A model generated the notes under the pieces. The model was not told the DNA's origin and did not search any database. It saw only the letters and a program-made list of their open reading frames with translations. A program made the translations under genes and the position numbers. This document shows, one piece after another, positions 1 to 7,952 of a stretch of 15,088 bases of DNA (position 1 is the stretch's first letter; every line of letters begins with the position of its first letter). Source of the stretch: Candidatus Zhuqueibacterota bacterium 4484_87 (lineage in GTDB: Bacteria; Zhuqueibacterota; Zhuqueibacteria; Thermofontimicrobiales; Thermofontimicrobiaceae); contig NATN01000022.1 of assembly GCA_002085355.1 (NCBI GenBank), positions 1-15,088 on the forward strand, read 5' to 3'.

Positions 1-531
1 AATTTCGATTCGTACGACTTTGCCGTTGATCGATAAAATTTCACCTTTGGGGACGATGTTTGACATTATTTGGGAGATGATTTTTTCAATTACTGCGTCC
101 AGATCTTCGGCTGTAATTAATTGTTCCGAGAAAGTGTGATCATTGTATCCCTTTGCCACATTGTAATAGTCGAGAGATAGATTTATTGTGTTGCCTTCTT
201 GTTCAAGCTTCCCGTAAAGGATGACATCAGCATTGACGAGTTTGGCAATTTTTTTATCCTGATTTTCGTCAAAGAAAGCAATGTTCTTCACGATCAAGCC
301 TTGAGTTTGTATGACATTGCGCCATGCATCTTCGTTGATAAGACCGAACCGCCCTGTCTGGGAAAGGGCGCTTCGTAGCTGCTGTGTGGCGCGATTGGCG
401 AAACTTTCCGGGACGCCGATTGCCTGCAACGGTTTTACAAAGGCGACAATTTTTCTTTGAGCATAAATTTGCGTTGCGATGATGAGCAATAAACCTAACG
501 CGAAAACCAAGGTGGATTTTTTGCTGTTCAT
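1..531 (-). CDS. CsgG/FlgT-like exported protein (C-terminus outside window)
   Basis: The frame is open from an ATG at 529-531 to the window edge, giving 177 codons and no stop, so the C-terminus is missing. Residues 1-24 form a Sec signal peptide ending near QIYAQ. Residues 27-135 follow the CsgG/TolB-N-like pattern: a short strand (KIVAFVKPL), a helix (FANRATQQLRSAL), TGRFGLINEDAW, then NADVILYGKL and a strand ending LDYYNVAKG. The last visible residues (KGEILSINGKVVRIE) look like the start of a small beta domain as in FlgT C-termini. A GAGGGAG ribosome site lies a few bases before the ATG and supports this start. It lies 45 bases after the NlpC/P60 gene and is probably the last visible member of the LPP20 operon. 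A periplasmic or outer-membrane assembly role is inferred; the substrate is unknown. Confidence 0.72.
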   Translation of the reverse strand, partial: MNSKKSTLVFALGLLLIIATQIYAQRKIVAFVKPLQAIGVPESFANRATQQLRSALSQTGRFGLINEDAWRNVIQTQGLIVKNIAFFDENQDKKIAKLVNADVILYGKLEQEGNTINLSLDYYNVAKGYNDHTFSEQLITAEDLDAVIEKIISQIMSNIVPKGEILSINGKVVRIEI

Positions 532-576
532 TTTTTCTCCCTCACAAATTTTGATTTTGCTTTTCCAAAGTTAAGT

Positions 577-1959
577 TTATAATTCAAAATATCTCTTTGC
601 GCCGACGTAGTGGACTTGATAGTAGTGTTTATTAAAATTGCTAATGGTAACGCCTTTGCTGCAACTGGCGTGACAGAATTTTCCGTTTCCCAGATAAATA
701 CCCACATGATCGACTTCATTGTAATAATTGTTGGAAAAAAACACAAGGTCGCCAGGTCTGAGCTGATCCTGCGGAATTTTCTTCCCCGATCGGTATTGCT
801 GATGACTCACGCGGGGCAGGGAAATACCCAGTCGTGAAAATACTCGTTGTGTGAAACCGGAACAGTCGATTCCCCATTTGGAGTTGCCTCCCCACAGGTA
901 TGGCGTGCCCAGATATTCATCGACTATTTTACGCAGCTTTTTTGAAAATTCGCTTTCATTCAGATGTGCCGGTTCCACGTTTTGTCTGTTTGCATTGGCC
1001 TGTTGTCTATGAATCGATTTTTTCTTCTGGATTTGAAATTCATTGTCGCAGATTTTTTTGAATTCTTTATCAGAGAGCAGATGTTCTGAGCCTATTCGCT
1101 GTAAAATTTTTGCGTACAAACTCTCATAGTCAAGTTGCTCTTTTGCTGCTTTTTCCAGAGTTGTCAATAAATGGATAAATGATTCTTTGCTCCAATTTTT
1201 ATCCACTGCTTCAATGGTCACATCGTTGAGGAAATCTTTGGATGGAAACCGGTTATAAAAATTACCGGCGATTGCAGTGTAACGAATAAGCCGGTCCTGC
1301 TTTGCTCGTTGCCGAAGCAGATCGTTCAGCGCCGCCGAGAGTTCCGACTTTAATGCCCGAGAGTCGCTGATTTGTTTCAGATTGACAATTGCCACTACAA
1401 GCGCGCGATCAAGCGAGATGTGCTTATTTTGCGCGTTGAGCAGGAAATCTGAAGCTGCGGCGATATTTTCCTCCGGGTAATCGTTAGCAGTGATCTCCCG
1501 CAAAAATGGGATGCGAAAATCGTCGCCGAGTCCCGCCAACTTTGCCGATATTCTTGTCAAGGTAGCAAGGCGACGCGCAGTTAACTCACCGGAGAGAATT
1601 ACTTCCAAAAAATTCAGCGCTTCGCGTTTGATCGCACCAAATTTGTAGCTTTGGAAGAGAATTTTACATGCAGCGGCAATTTTTTCCGGCGGATAATCAA
1701 AAGAAAAGCCGGTGGCAATGAGCGAACGAATGCCATCAATCTCGTCTGATTGCCACTCATAATCAACCGGCAAGACATCGTCCAGTGAGTCATTGAGCGC
1801 TAAAATGACGTCAACGCGGTCCTGGATTGTGAGGTCATCCATCTGTTTGAGCATTTTGTGAAATAATATCCATCCTCGCTCTGTCTGGGCTGTAGATTGG
1901 TTAATGAAAAACGTCACGAAAAAAGTGACTAATACCAGGTACAAGGCTCTTTTTCCCAT
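577..1959 (-). CDS. Secreted NlpC/P60 cell-wall peptidase with helical N-terminal region
   Basis: This 460-residue protein has a signal peptide (about 1-25, ending STAQ), a long helical region (about 28-315), a short polar linker (about 316-335) and a C-terminal NlpC/P60 domain (about 340-460). The domain carries the catalytic cysteine in DCSGF (Cys366), the histidine in DHVGIYLG (His418) and a third polar residue, His430. The preceding GTPYLWGG motif is also typical. NlpC/P60 enzymes usually cut D-Glu-diaminopimelate bonds in peptidoglycan stem peptides, so a periplasmic wall-remodelling role is likely. The N-terminal region holds a repeated DYPxExIAAA motif (residues 88-97 and 160-169), suggesting duplicated helical units for protein binding. 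Its ribosome site (GAGAG) overlaps the stop codon of the preceding gene 9 bases upstream, so the two are probably co-translated. Domain confidence is high; the exact bond cleaved is inferred. Confidence 0.88.
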   Translation of the reverse strand: MGKRALYLVLVTFFVTFFINQSTAQTERGWILFHKMLKQMDDLTIQDRVDVILALNDSLDDVLPVDYEWQSDEIDGIRSLIATGFSFDYPPEKIAAACKILFQSYKFGAIKREALNFLEVILSGELTARRLATLTRISAKLAGLGDDFRIPFLREITANDYPEENIAAASDFLLNAQNKHISLDRALVVAIVNLKQISDSRALKSELSAALNDLLRQRAKQDRLIRYTAIAGNFYNRFPSKDFLNDVTIEAVDKNWSKESFIHLLTTLEKAAKEQLDYESLYAKILQRIGSEHLLSDKEFKKICDNEFQIQKKKSIHRQQANANRQNVEPAHLNESEFSKKLRKIVDEYLGTPYLWGGNSKWGIDCSGFTQRVFSRLGISLPRVSHQQYRSGKKIPQDQLRPGDLVFFSNNYYNEVDHVGIYLGNGKFCHASCSKGVTISNFNKHYYQVHYVGAKRYFEL

Positions 1960-1968
1960 TTTTCACTC

Positions 1969-2841
1969 TCAGTTTAATATTACCACCGAACAGTTTTTCA
2001 GGAGCTCTTTGAAATAGGGTTTAGTCAAATCACCGGAAAATTTTTCTTCAAGTATCAATGTGCTCCCGTTAATTATTTTGACCGGCGTCAAAATCAACGG
2101 CTCATTTCCGATTCTTGAACATACTTCATTTTTCTGTAAATTTTTTGCCCAGAGAACCATACCTTGCTTTATCACGATGTCTCTATTCACAATTTCCGGG
2201 CTGAAAATAGTGAATTTCCCGCATTTAATATTGACAAGAGGCGTTGCCTCTACATAAAAATTGCGTAAATCAATGACTAGCCCTGTGTATTTTTTATTCT
2301 CTTTTTCGCGTTGTGCAAGTCGTTTAAATTGTTCATCTAAAAATGCCAGCAGTCCAAACGGTCCGGTCATTTTAAGAAAAGCTTTGTATCGAGCGCGAAC
2401 ATAGATTCCCGGGCGATATTTTAGCTGTTTAATTAAAGGAATTTTATGTTTTTGTATGAAATGCAACAGTTCCAGCGAATCGACTTCTGCCCACGATGAA
2501 TTTACCTTTTTAATCTTGTTGAGTAAACCTGAATCGACCAATCTTTCTGACATGGAAATTGATATTTGTTTGTCCTGGCTATAAACGATCGCTTCAGCAT
2601 TTAATCGACTACTATCTTTGCTGAATGTCACATAGACTCTGGAGCTGTCAATTTTAGTTATATCTGAAAAATTTGAGCTGCTGAGAATATCAAATTTTGA
2701 CGCAACTTTTTTTAAAATATGTTCCAAAGAGCTATGTATGAGAGCTGAATTTATTTCTTTTTCCGTTTCTTTCGATTGGGAAAATAAAAATGAGTTCAAA
2801 AATACCAGTAAGAACAACAGTAAATTTCGAGCTAATTTCAT
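1969..2841 (-). CDS. Exported protein with LPP20-associated TGLVID domain, function unknown
   Basis: The 290-residue protein begins with a typical signal peptide (MKLARNLLLFLLVFLN, cleavage near residue 21). The middle contains a helix-rich stretch ending at LAQREKENKKY. From residue 185 the motif YTGLVIDLRN is followed by PLVNIKCGKFTIFSPE, GMVLWAKNL and RIGNEPLILTPVKIING. I recognise this order (TGLxIDAR, then GMxxYAKSL, then RxGxxPLxxK) from uncharacterised periplasmic proteins found with LPP20 proteins. No catalytic residues are evident. Its stop lies 9 bases before the NlpC/P60 start, and the preceding operon gene ends 96 bases upstream, a gap that contains a short AT-rich hairpin. The ribosome site is weak (GCGAG about 8 bases before ATG). 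A structural envelope role is inferred from context only. Confidence 0.75.
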   Translation of the reverse strand: MKLARNLLLFLLVFLNSFLFSQSKETEKEINSALIHSSLEHILKKVASKFDILSSSNFSDITKIDSSRVYVTFSKDSSRLNAEAIVYSQDKQISISMSERLVDSGLLNKIKKVNSSWAEVDSLELLHFIQKHKIPLIKQLKYRPGIYVRARYKAFLKMTGPFGLLAFLDEQFKRLAQREKENKKYTGLVIDLRNFYVEATPLVNIKCGKFTIFSPEIVNRDIVIKQGMVLWAKNLQKNEVCSRIGNEPLILTPVKIINGSTLILEEKFSGDLTKPYFKELLKNCSVVILN

Positions 2842-2916
2842 CTCTTTATCTCGCTTTGCACATCAGGATTCAGATGCCGTAATCTCTTGTCTCGAATCAA
2901 TTATTTTCCAAAGATC

Positions 2917-2936
2917 AAATTGGGTTAATCCAATTT
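2917..2936 (-). other. AT-rich intergenic hairpin after the three-domain LPP20 gene
   Basis: The arms AAATTGG and CCAATTT form a 7-bp stem with a 6-base loop immediately after the stop codon at 2938-2940. It is low in GC and lacks a clear U-tract, so it may be a weak attenuator or an mRNA-processing hairpin rather than a true terminator. Confidence 0.3.
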
Positions 2937-2937
2937 T

Positions 2938-4392
2938 TCACTGTTCAGCTAAAAAGGTATTTAATGATTGCGCGATTTTTTTACTCAAATCAATTTTTGC
3001 GTTTCGTTCGGCTTCGTTTGGTGTTGAGCCGATCTTGTAACCGGAGTCAGTTAACCTGGTCCATATTTCTTTTTTCGTCACCATATCGATCAACTTCAGC
3101 GAACAAGTCGCTTTTGCCTGAAAAAGCCCTTGCATGAACGTTGATTCTTTAAGCGCGGCAACAGACACTTTGCCGACAAGGGCGTAACCGAAACTTTCTC
3201 TGAGTCCGTCGAGATAGCGGTAATTTCCCCTAAAAACGGCTTCGATTTTCAACTCGCTCAAGGCGTTTGTGTTCAGCGTGGGAATATTATTTTGATTCAG
3301 GACTCTTCCCAAATGACTGGCAATGATATCCTCCTTGCGCGTATAATCCGCGTTATATTCAACGATGGCAATGAGCACAACAGGACTGAATTCAATCGCA
3401 TGGGTGAATAAGACCATGTTTTGATCGTCATCACCGGAAGCGAATATTTTTAAAGTTGCGACACCAAATACAGGGTAGGGCCAGGAAAGCGCAATCTTGC
3501 CGTCCCCGTCTGTTCGGATAGTGGTGATTTTTTTCTCGTTCCCGAAAAAATCGAGTGTCAGCCCCTGAACCGGTTTCCCGTCCCATTGGGCTTGCAGTTC
3601 AATGGGACTGTCTAATTGACCATTTTTAGCCGGTTTGGGAAAATCATTCAGCGGCACAATTTTAATTTTGTTGACGATTGATGATTGGATTTGTGCCAGC
3701 CTGTTTTCCCACGTGTCAATCAGTGCATTGAATTCCGGACGCATTCCGGCTATCGCACGCGCATTATTGCACAACTTTTTGAGAAGCTGAATTCTTGCCA
3801 TTGCTTCTGCCAGGTTTTCTGCATTGACAAAATCGAGTAATTTGATGTTTGAAGAAAACTCAGCCTGGTACTCTTTGATGGCAGTTTTCACAATTTTGTC
3901 GTGTTCTTTTTTAGAAAATGGCACAAGTACATAAGCAATGTAAAAATACTGAATCTCTCCCAGGTGTTTCGTGGCATACTTTTCCGTGTAATATTTTTTC
4001 GCACGAACGCTAATGAGCGCTCTTGAAATTGCCTCTGTCTGACTTGTCTTTTCCACGCTGGTGCCGATGATATTGTCCTGAACGTCTCCGCTGCTCTCGA
4101 CAATTAATTCTTTCTGCCGCATTTCAAGTTGCACGCCGAGAAGGTCGATGATTTGCTTTCTCGCATTGAGCAATGCGTCCCGGCGCGCATCTTTCTCGCT
4201 GGCGAATTTGCCTGAAATTCCGAGAATTTCGTCGGGCTTGTGCTCGGGAACCCATTTCGGCATTTTTTTCCCGGAAATTAAACGCTCTTCGCCCTCTAAT
4301 AAATTTTTTTGCGCGGCTGCCGGAAACGACAAGACAAGTAACAGAGAAATGAAAATGAGAAAAGCTCTGAATCGCGCAAGTGAAGTAGTCAT
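2938..4392 (-). CDS. Exported three-domain protein: LPP20-like, Ig-like and CsgG/FlgT-like domains
   Basis: This 484-residue protein has a signal peptide ending at PAAAQ (residue 28) with no lipobox cysteine. Residues 33-165 match the two lipoproteins encoded just upstream: GEERLISGKKMPKWV, then GISGKFASEKDARRDAL, then FYIAYVLVPF, which is an LPP20-like domain. A helical linker follows (about 165-240). Residues 245-340 look like a beta-sandwich (TIRTDGDGKIALSWPYP). Residues 350-480 resemble a CsgG/TolB-N-like domain: paired helices, ALVGKVSVAA, a strand with LKLIDMVTKKEIW, and a final helix. Vibrio FlgT has a comparable LPP20-like plus TolB/CsgG-like layout. The start codon lies 2 bases after the stop of the preceding gene, so translational coupling is likely; its own ribosome site is weak. 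Domain boundaries were judged by eye and function is unproven. Confidence 0.75.
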   Translation of the reverse strand: MTTSLARFRAFLIFISLLLVLSFPAAAQKNLLEGEERLISGKKMPKWVPEHKPDEILGISGKFASEKDARRDALLNARKQIIDLLGVQLEMRQKELIVESSGDVQDNIIGTSVEKTSQTEAISRALISVRAKKYYTEKYATKHLGEIQYFYIAYVLVPFSKKEHDKIVKTAIKEYQAEFSSNIKLLDFVNAENLAEAMARIQLLKKLCNNARAIAGMRPEFNALIDTWENRLAQIQSSIVNKIKIVPLNDFPKPAKNGQLDSPIELQAQWDGKPVQGLTLDFFGNEKKITTIRTDGDGKIALSWPYPVFGVATLKIFASGDDDQNMVLFTHAIEFSPVVLIAIVEYNADYTRKEDIIASHLGRVLNQNNIPTLNTNALSELKIEAVFRGNYRYLDGLRESFGYALVGKVSVAALKESTFMQGLFQAKATCSLKLIDMVTKKEIWTRLTDSGYKIGSTPNEAERNAKIDLSKKIAQSLNTFLAEQ

Positions 4393-4394
4393 GG

Positions 4395-5009
4395 CTATTT
4401 CTGCTCAAATAATGATTGCTCGTCGATTAATTTTTCAGCTTTTTCGATTAAGCGTTTTTGCATCTCTGTTTCCGCTTTTTTCTTGGCATTGCGCAGAGCC
4501 TGTTTCATCAAATCTTCGCTGTCTTTTTCATTGAAAAGAACCAACACATAAGATTTGTAAAAATTTTTCAAAGCACCGTCATCTTCAACACGCTGCCACT
4601 TTTCAACGTGATATTCTTTGGCGCGGGTTTTGACAAAACTTTCGGAGATGAATTCTGTCTGATCTTTGGAAGCAATCGCCGGAACAATGATGTCGGTGGA
4701 CATGCCGGATGTAATGACCGCTTCTTTCAAAACTTTTTTACCCAAAATTCCCATAAAATCGATTATTTGCTGTCGGGCATCCTTCAGAGCGTCCCGTCGC
4801 GCATCGCCCTCCATTTCAAAATCGTGAGAAATCCCCACAAATGCTTTAAGCTCTTTGCTGTCTTTTTTCGAGGGATTATTTACCCAATTGGGCTGTTTCT
4901 TGCCGGTGATTTGAATTTCCATACCTGGTACTAATTGCTGTTTTGATGCACATCCAAAAATCAAAAATACAGCGAGGACAAATGTGGCTAAAATGAGTAA
5001 GCGTTTCAT
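4395..5009 (-). CDS. LPP20-family lipoprotein (second of tandem set)
   Basis: This 204-residue protein starts with a lipoprotein signal peptide and a lipobox ending LIFGC (Cys20), so it is probably anchored in the outer membrane. The mature part is one LPP20-like domain: GMEIQITGKKQPNWV, then FVGISHDFEMEGDARRDAL, then YHVEKWQRV and FYKSYVLVLF. A charged C-terminal helix (about 165-204) follows. It is a clear paralogue of the genes on either side, so the cluster arose partly by tandem duplication. Ribosome site GGGAG lies 7 bases before the ATG. A 115-base gap separates it from the preceding lipoprotein gene, and only 2 bases separate it from the next. Known LPP20 relatives include Helicobacter Lpp20 and Vibrio FlgP; the function here is not known. 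Confidence 0.82.
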   Translation of the reverse strand: MKRLLILATFVLAVFLIFGCASKQQLVPGMEIQITGKKQPNWVNNPSKKDSKELKAFVGISHDFEMEGDARRDALKDARQQIIDFMGILGKKVLKEAVITSGMSTDIIVPAIASKDQTEFISESFVKTRAKEYHVEKWQRVEDDGALKNFYKSYVLVLFNEKDSEDLMKQALRNAKKKAETEMQKRLIEKAEKLIDEQSLFEQK

Positions 5010-5124
5010 TGGCTTTCTCCCATAAAATTTGTGCGATGAATTTTTAGGCCATTGTGTCGTTAACTGTCAGAATGTCATGCAAAAAAATCAAACTTGGTGT
5101 TGTTTGCGATCAATTTTAGCTAAA

Positions 5125-5736
5125 TTACCAATCAAAATTTGCCTGATTCACCAAATCTTCAGCTTTTTGGATTAAATTTTTTCGTTTTTGATCGGTTTCT
5201 TTTGCCTTTTTCATGGCAAGTATTTTCTGTGCTGAAATTTTGGCGAGATTCCTCGGATAGAGCAAAAGTACATACGCTTTGTAGTAATGTTTTTTCACGC
5301 CGCCGACCATTTTTTCAAATTTCTCAATGTAAAATTGATCGACTTCGCCCTCAAAAACTCCTTCGGTGAACAGGTCCGTCAGGTCTTTTTTGACCGCTCC
5401 TTCTTCGACAATTTCCGCCGCTGCTGCCTCGGAAGCCAATCCCTCTTTTATGGAACGTGAGATTCTCGATGAAATTAAAGTGATCGCTTCCTTTTGCGCC
5501 TGCAGAATCGCATCACTGCGCGCGGATGATTCCATGGCGTAATTTTTCGATACGCCGACAACAGCGCGTTTGTCTTTTGTGTTTTTGATTTTGTAATTAT
5601 TTACCCACTCCGGCTGATTGCCTTTGGAAAGTTTTCGTTCTTCGCCTTCGGTGAGCATTTTTTGTGAACCGCACGAGAGCAGCAACAAATTGAACAGAAA
5701 AATTGTGCTCAAAACAAGCGTAATTCTGGTTTTCAT
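5125..5736 (-). CDS. LPP20-family lipoprotein (first of tandem set)
   Basis: This 203-residue protein has a lipoprotein signal peptide with lipobox LLLSC (Cys22). The mature domain follows the paralogue pattern: GEERKLSKGNQPEWV, then VVGVSKNYAMESSARSDAI, then FYIEKFEKMV and YYKAYVLLLY. It ends in a basic and acidic amphipathic helix (about 165-203). An alanine-rich segment (ASEAAAAEIVEEGA) occupies the place of the more variable middle of its paralogues. It is the first gene of the operon, with a strong GGAGGGG ribosome site 6-8 bases before the ATG and a near-consensus promoter upstream. Outer-membrane anchoring follows from the lipobox; its partner proteins are inferred to be the downstream gene products. 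Confidence 0.82.
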   Translation of the reverse strand: MKTRITLVLSTIFLFNLLLLSCGSQKMLTEGEERKLSKGNQPEWVNNYKIKNTKDKRAVVGVSKNYAMESSARSDAILQAQKEAITLISSRISRSIKEGLASEAAAAEIVEEGAVKKDLTDLFTEGVFEGEVDQFYIEKFEKMVGGVKKHYYKAYVLLLYPRNLAKISAQKILAMKKAKETDQKRKNLIQKAEDLVNQANFDW

Positions 5737-5787
5737 AGCCAGCCCCTCCGTACTATTTTAGGTGAGATGAGTTAAAAAAATGGATAG

Positions 5788-5793
5788 ATTATA
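5788..5793 (-). promoter_or_regulatory. Possible second -10 box upstream of LPP20 operon
   Basis: A perfect TATAAT on the minus strand lies about 52 bases before the first lipoprotein start, within the leader made from the stronger promoter at 5827-5855. No good -35 hexamer lies 16-18 bases upstream (AATACC at 17), so it is only a possible weak or activator-dependent promoter. Confidence 0.3.
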
Positions 5794-5826
5794 GCGAAAA
5801 GTTGCTTGTTGGTATTAAATTTCTGT

Positions 5827-5855
5827 AATATACAAATAAAAAAAACTTATGTCAA
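5827..5855 (-). promoter_or_regulatory. Sigma70-type promoter for LPP20 operon
   Basis: On the minus strand TTGACA (5850-5855, perfect -35) is followed by a 17-base spacer and TATATT (5827-5832, five of six matches to the -10 box). Transcription would start near 5820 and give a leader of about 84 bases before the first lipoprotein ATG at 5736. The spacer contains a run of eight T, which may add curvature. The match is seen directly; use of this promoter is inferred. Confidence 0.65.
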
Positions 5856-6007
5856 GATTAAAATTAAAAAAATAATTATTTTGAAAAAAATAAAAAAATA
5901 TGCTTATTGGTTAGTTTTATGAATATCAGTCAATAATAAAAAAACTTGTTGTAACAAACTGTTAATTAATGAAATATGGAAAAGTGAAGGGACGTTTGAG
6001 GAAAAAG
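5856..6007. other. AT-rich intergenic spacer
   Basis: Together with the promoter and terminator on its flanks, this fills the 335-base gap between the aconitase and the LPP20 operon. It is mostly A/T runs with no credible reading frame, no GC hairpin and no repeat copies found elsewhere in the window. A small dyad (TTGTT-GT-AACAA, 5946-5957) is the only structure I see; it is too short to call an operator. Confidence 0.5.
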
Positions 6008-6012
6008 AAAGG

Positions 6013-6051
6013 AAAAAAGAAAACCGGACTCGTGTGCTACAAGTCCGGTTT
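6013..6051 (-). terminator. Rho-independent terminator of aconitase gene
   Basis: A perfect 10-bp stem (AAACCGGACT at 6021-6030, AGTCCGGTTT at 6042-6051) with an 11-base loop begins about 20 bases after the aconitase stop. On the minus strand it is followed by a T-rich run (TTTCTTTTTT). It separates the aconitase from the LPP20 operon. Confidence 0.85.
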
Positions 6052-6071
6052 CGCCAGTTTTGCCGAATAAT

Positions 6072-7952
6072 TTATGACTGCTTGATAAAGTTTCGCAATA
6101 CTGTGTGTAAAATTCCGCCGTTTCGATAGTAATCTACTTCAACCGGCGTATCCAGACGGCAAATCGCCGTAATCGACTTTTTTGAACCATCAACAGTTTC
6201 AAAGTCGACCTTTACTTCCTGACCCGGTTGCAAATTATCATCGATGTGAACTGTCATAGTTTCGCTGCCAGTAAGTCCGATCGACTGATAATTTTCGCCA
6301 GGTTTGAATTGCAACGGCAGTACGCCCATACCGACCAGATTGCTGCGGTGGATGCGTTCGAAACTTTCAGCGAGAACAGCCCTGATGCCCAAAAGAATCG
6401 TGCCTTTTGCAGCCCAGTCACGGCTGGACCCTGTCCCATATTCTTTGCCTGCTAAAACCATCAACGGAGTGTTTGAATTTTTGTATTTTTCTGCTGCTTC
6501 AAAAATTGTCATCACTTCGCCGGTGGGAAGGTAGGTTGTCCAGCCGCCTTCTGTCCCCGGAGCCAATTGATTTTTCAGCCGAATATTGGCAAACGTGCCT
6601 CGGGTCATCACGCGGTCGTTTCCGCGGCGCGAACCGTAACTGTTGAAATCTTTCGGATCTACACCGCGTTCGATCAGGTATTTTCCGGCCGGACTATTGG
6701 GGTCGATCGATCCCGCAGGAGAAATATGGTCCGTGGTAACGGAATCGCCCACTTTTACCAGTACTTTCATGTTTTTAATGGGAGCAATGGGAGTTGTCTC
6801 CGGAGAAAAATTCATGAAGAAGGGCGGTTCCTGAATGTAAGTCGAATTTGGATCCCATTCGTACAATGCGCTCTCCGTGGTCGGGATTTCGTTCCATAGC
6901 GGATTGCTTTTTTCAATACCTTCGTATTCTTTTTTGTACAGCCGCGGATTTTGCGCTGCGTCGATCAGTTCATCGATTTCTTCTTTGGCAGGCCAGATAT
7001 TTTTCAAATAGACCGGCTCGCCATTTTTATCAGTACCGATCGGTTCTGTCGTGAGATCAATATCCATTCTTCCTGCCAGGGCATAAGCGACAACTAACGG
7101 GGGAGAGGCAAGATAATTCGCTTTTATTTGCCGATGGATGCGACCCTCGAAATTTCGGTTGCCGCTCAGAACACCGGCAACGACCAGGTCGTATTGATCT
7201 ATCGCTTCGGAAACAGCGTCGGGTAGAGGCCCGCTGTTACCAATGCAGGTTGTGCATCCGTAACCGACAGTATAAAATCCCAGTTTTTCCAGATATTCAG
7301 TCAAACCGGCTTCATTCAGATAATCTGTGACGACTCTTGAACCGGGGGCAAGACTTGTTTTGACGTGAGGCTGAACCGAAAGTCCGCGTTCCACAGCATT
7401 TTTTGCCAGCAAACCGGCGGCTAACAGCACAGAAGGATTGCTGGTGTTGGTACAACTTGTGATGGCACTGATGACGACGGAACCATTATGTAATTCGTCC
7501 TCTTTGCCATTCATTTTGATTGTCGCTTTTTTATCAAGCTCACTGTCAGGAAGCGCAAATCCTCGTTTTTCAACCGGTGCTTGCAAGGTGTCCTGAAACG
7601 CCTGCTTTGCCTGGGAAAGCGGAATCCGATCCTGCGGTCTCTTAGGGCCGGCGATGCACGGTTCGACTTCGCCCAGATCTAATTCCAATGTGATGCTGTA
7701 AATCGGATCCGGAGTATCCTTGGTGCGGAAAAGTCCCTGTTCTTTTGAGTAGGCTTCCACTAATCGTACCAGTGATTCCGGTCTGTTTGTATTACGCAGG
7801 TAACGCAGAGTTTCTTCATCAACCGGGAAGAATCCGATTGTCGCTCCGTATTCGGGAGCCATGTTGGATAGCATGGCGCGGTCAGGCAAAGACATTTCAT
7901 TGATTCCCGGGCCAAAATATTCCACAAATTTTCCTACAACCCCGTGCTCGCG
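6072..7952 (-). CDS. acnA: Aconitate hydratase AcnA, C-terminal part (frameshifted from N-terminal part)
   Basis: This frame carries the second two thirds of an AcnA/IRP1-type aconitase, which isomerises citrate to isocitrate in the TCA cycle through a [4Fe-4S] cluster. It joins the family sequence at REHGVVGKFVEYFGPG, where the upstream frame has lost the match. All three cluster cysteines are present: one in AITSCTNTSNP and two in GYGCTTCIGNSGP. In the rebuilt protein they fall near 446, 512 and 515, as expected for AcnA. The swivel domain is also intact, with GDSVTTDHISPAG, NSYGSRRGND and GTGSSRDWAAKG. The sequence ends at KQS with a TAA at 6072-6074. A GTG at 7923-7925 could in principle start this frame, but no ribosome site precedes it and it lies inside the conserved motif, so I do not regard it as a separate gene. 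Confidence 0.9.
   Translation of the reverse strand, partial: REHGVVGKFVEYFGPGINEMSLPDRAMLSNMAPEYGATIGFFPVDEETLRYLRNTNRPESLVRLVEAYSKEQGLFRTKDTPDPIYSITLELDLGEVEPCIAGPKRPQDRIPLSQAKQAFQDTLQAPVEKRGFALPDSELDKKATIKMNGKEDELHNGSVVISAITSCTNTSNPSVLLAAGLLAKNAVERGLSVQPHVKTSLAPGSRVVTDYLNEAGLTEYLEKLGFYTVGYGCTTCIGNSGPLPDAVSEAIDQYDLVVAGVLSGNRNFEGRIHRQIKANYLASPPLVVAYALAGRMDIDLTTEPIGTDKNGEPVYLKNIWPAKEEIDELIDAAQNPRLYKKEYEGIEKSNPLWNEIPTTESALYEWDPNSTYIQEPPFFMNFSPETTPIAPIKNMKVLVKVGDSVTTDHISPAGSIDPNSPAGKYLIERGVDPKDFNSYGSRRGNDRVMTRGTFANIRLKNQLAPGTEGGWTTYLPTGEVMTIFEAAEKYKNSNTPLMVLAGKEYGTGSSRDWAAKGTILLGIRAVLAESFERIHRSNLVGMGVLPLQFKPGENYQSIGLTGSETMTVHIDDNLQPGQEVKVDFETVDGSKKSITAICRLDTPVEVDYYRNGGILHTVLRNFIKQS

Noticed and set aside
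7923..7925. GTG as an independent start for the aconitase C-terminal part
   Set aside because: It lies inside the conserved VGKFVEYFGPG motif, with no ribosome site, so it is an artefact of the frameshift.
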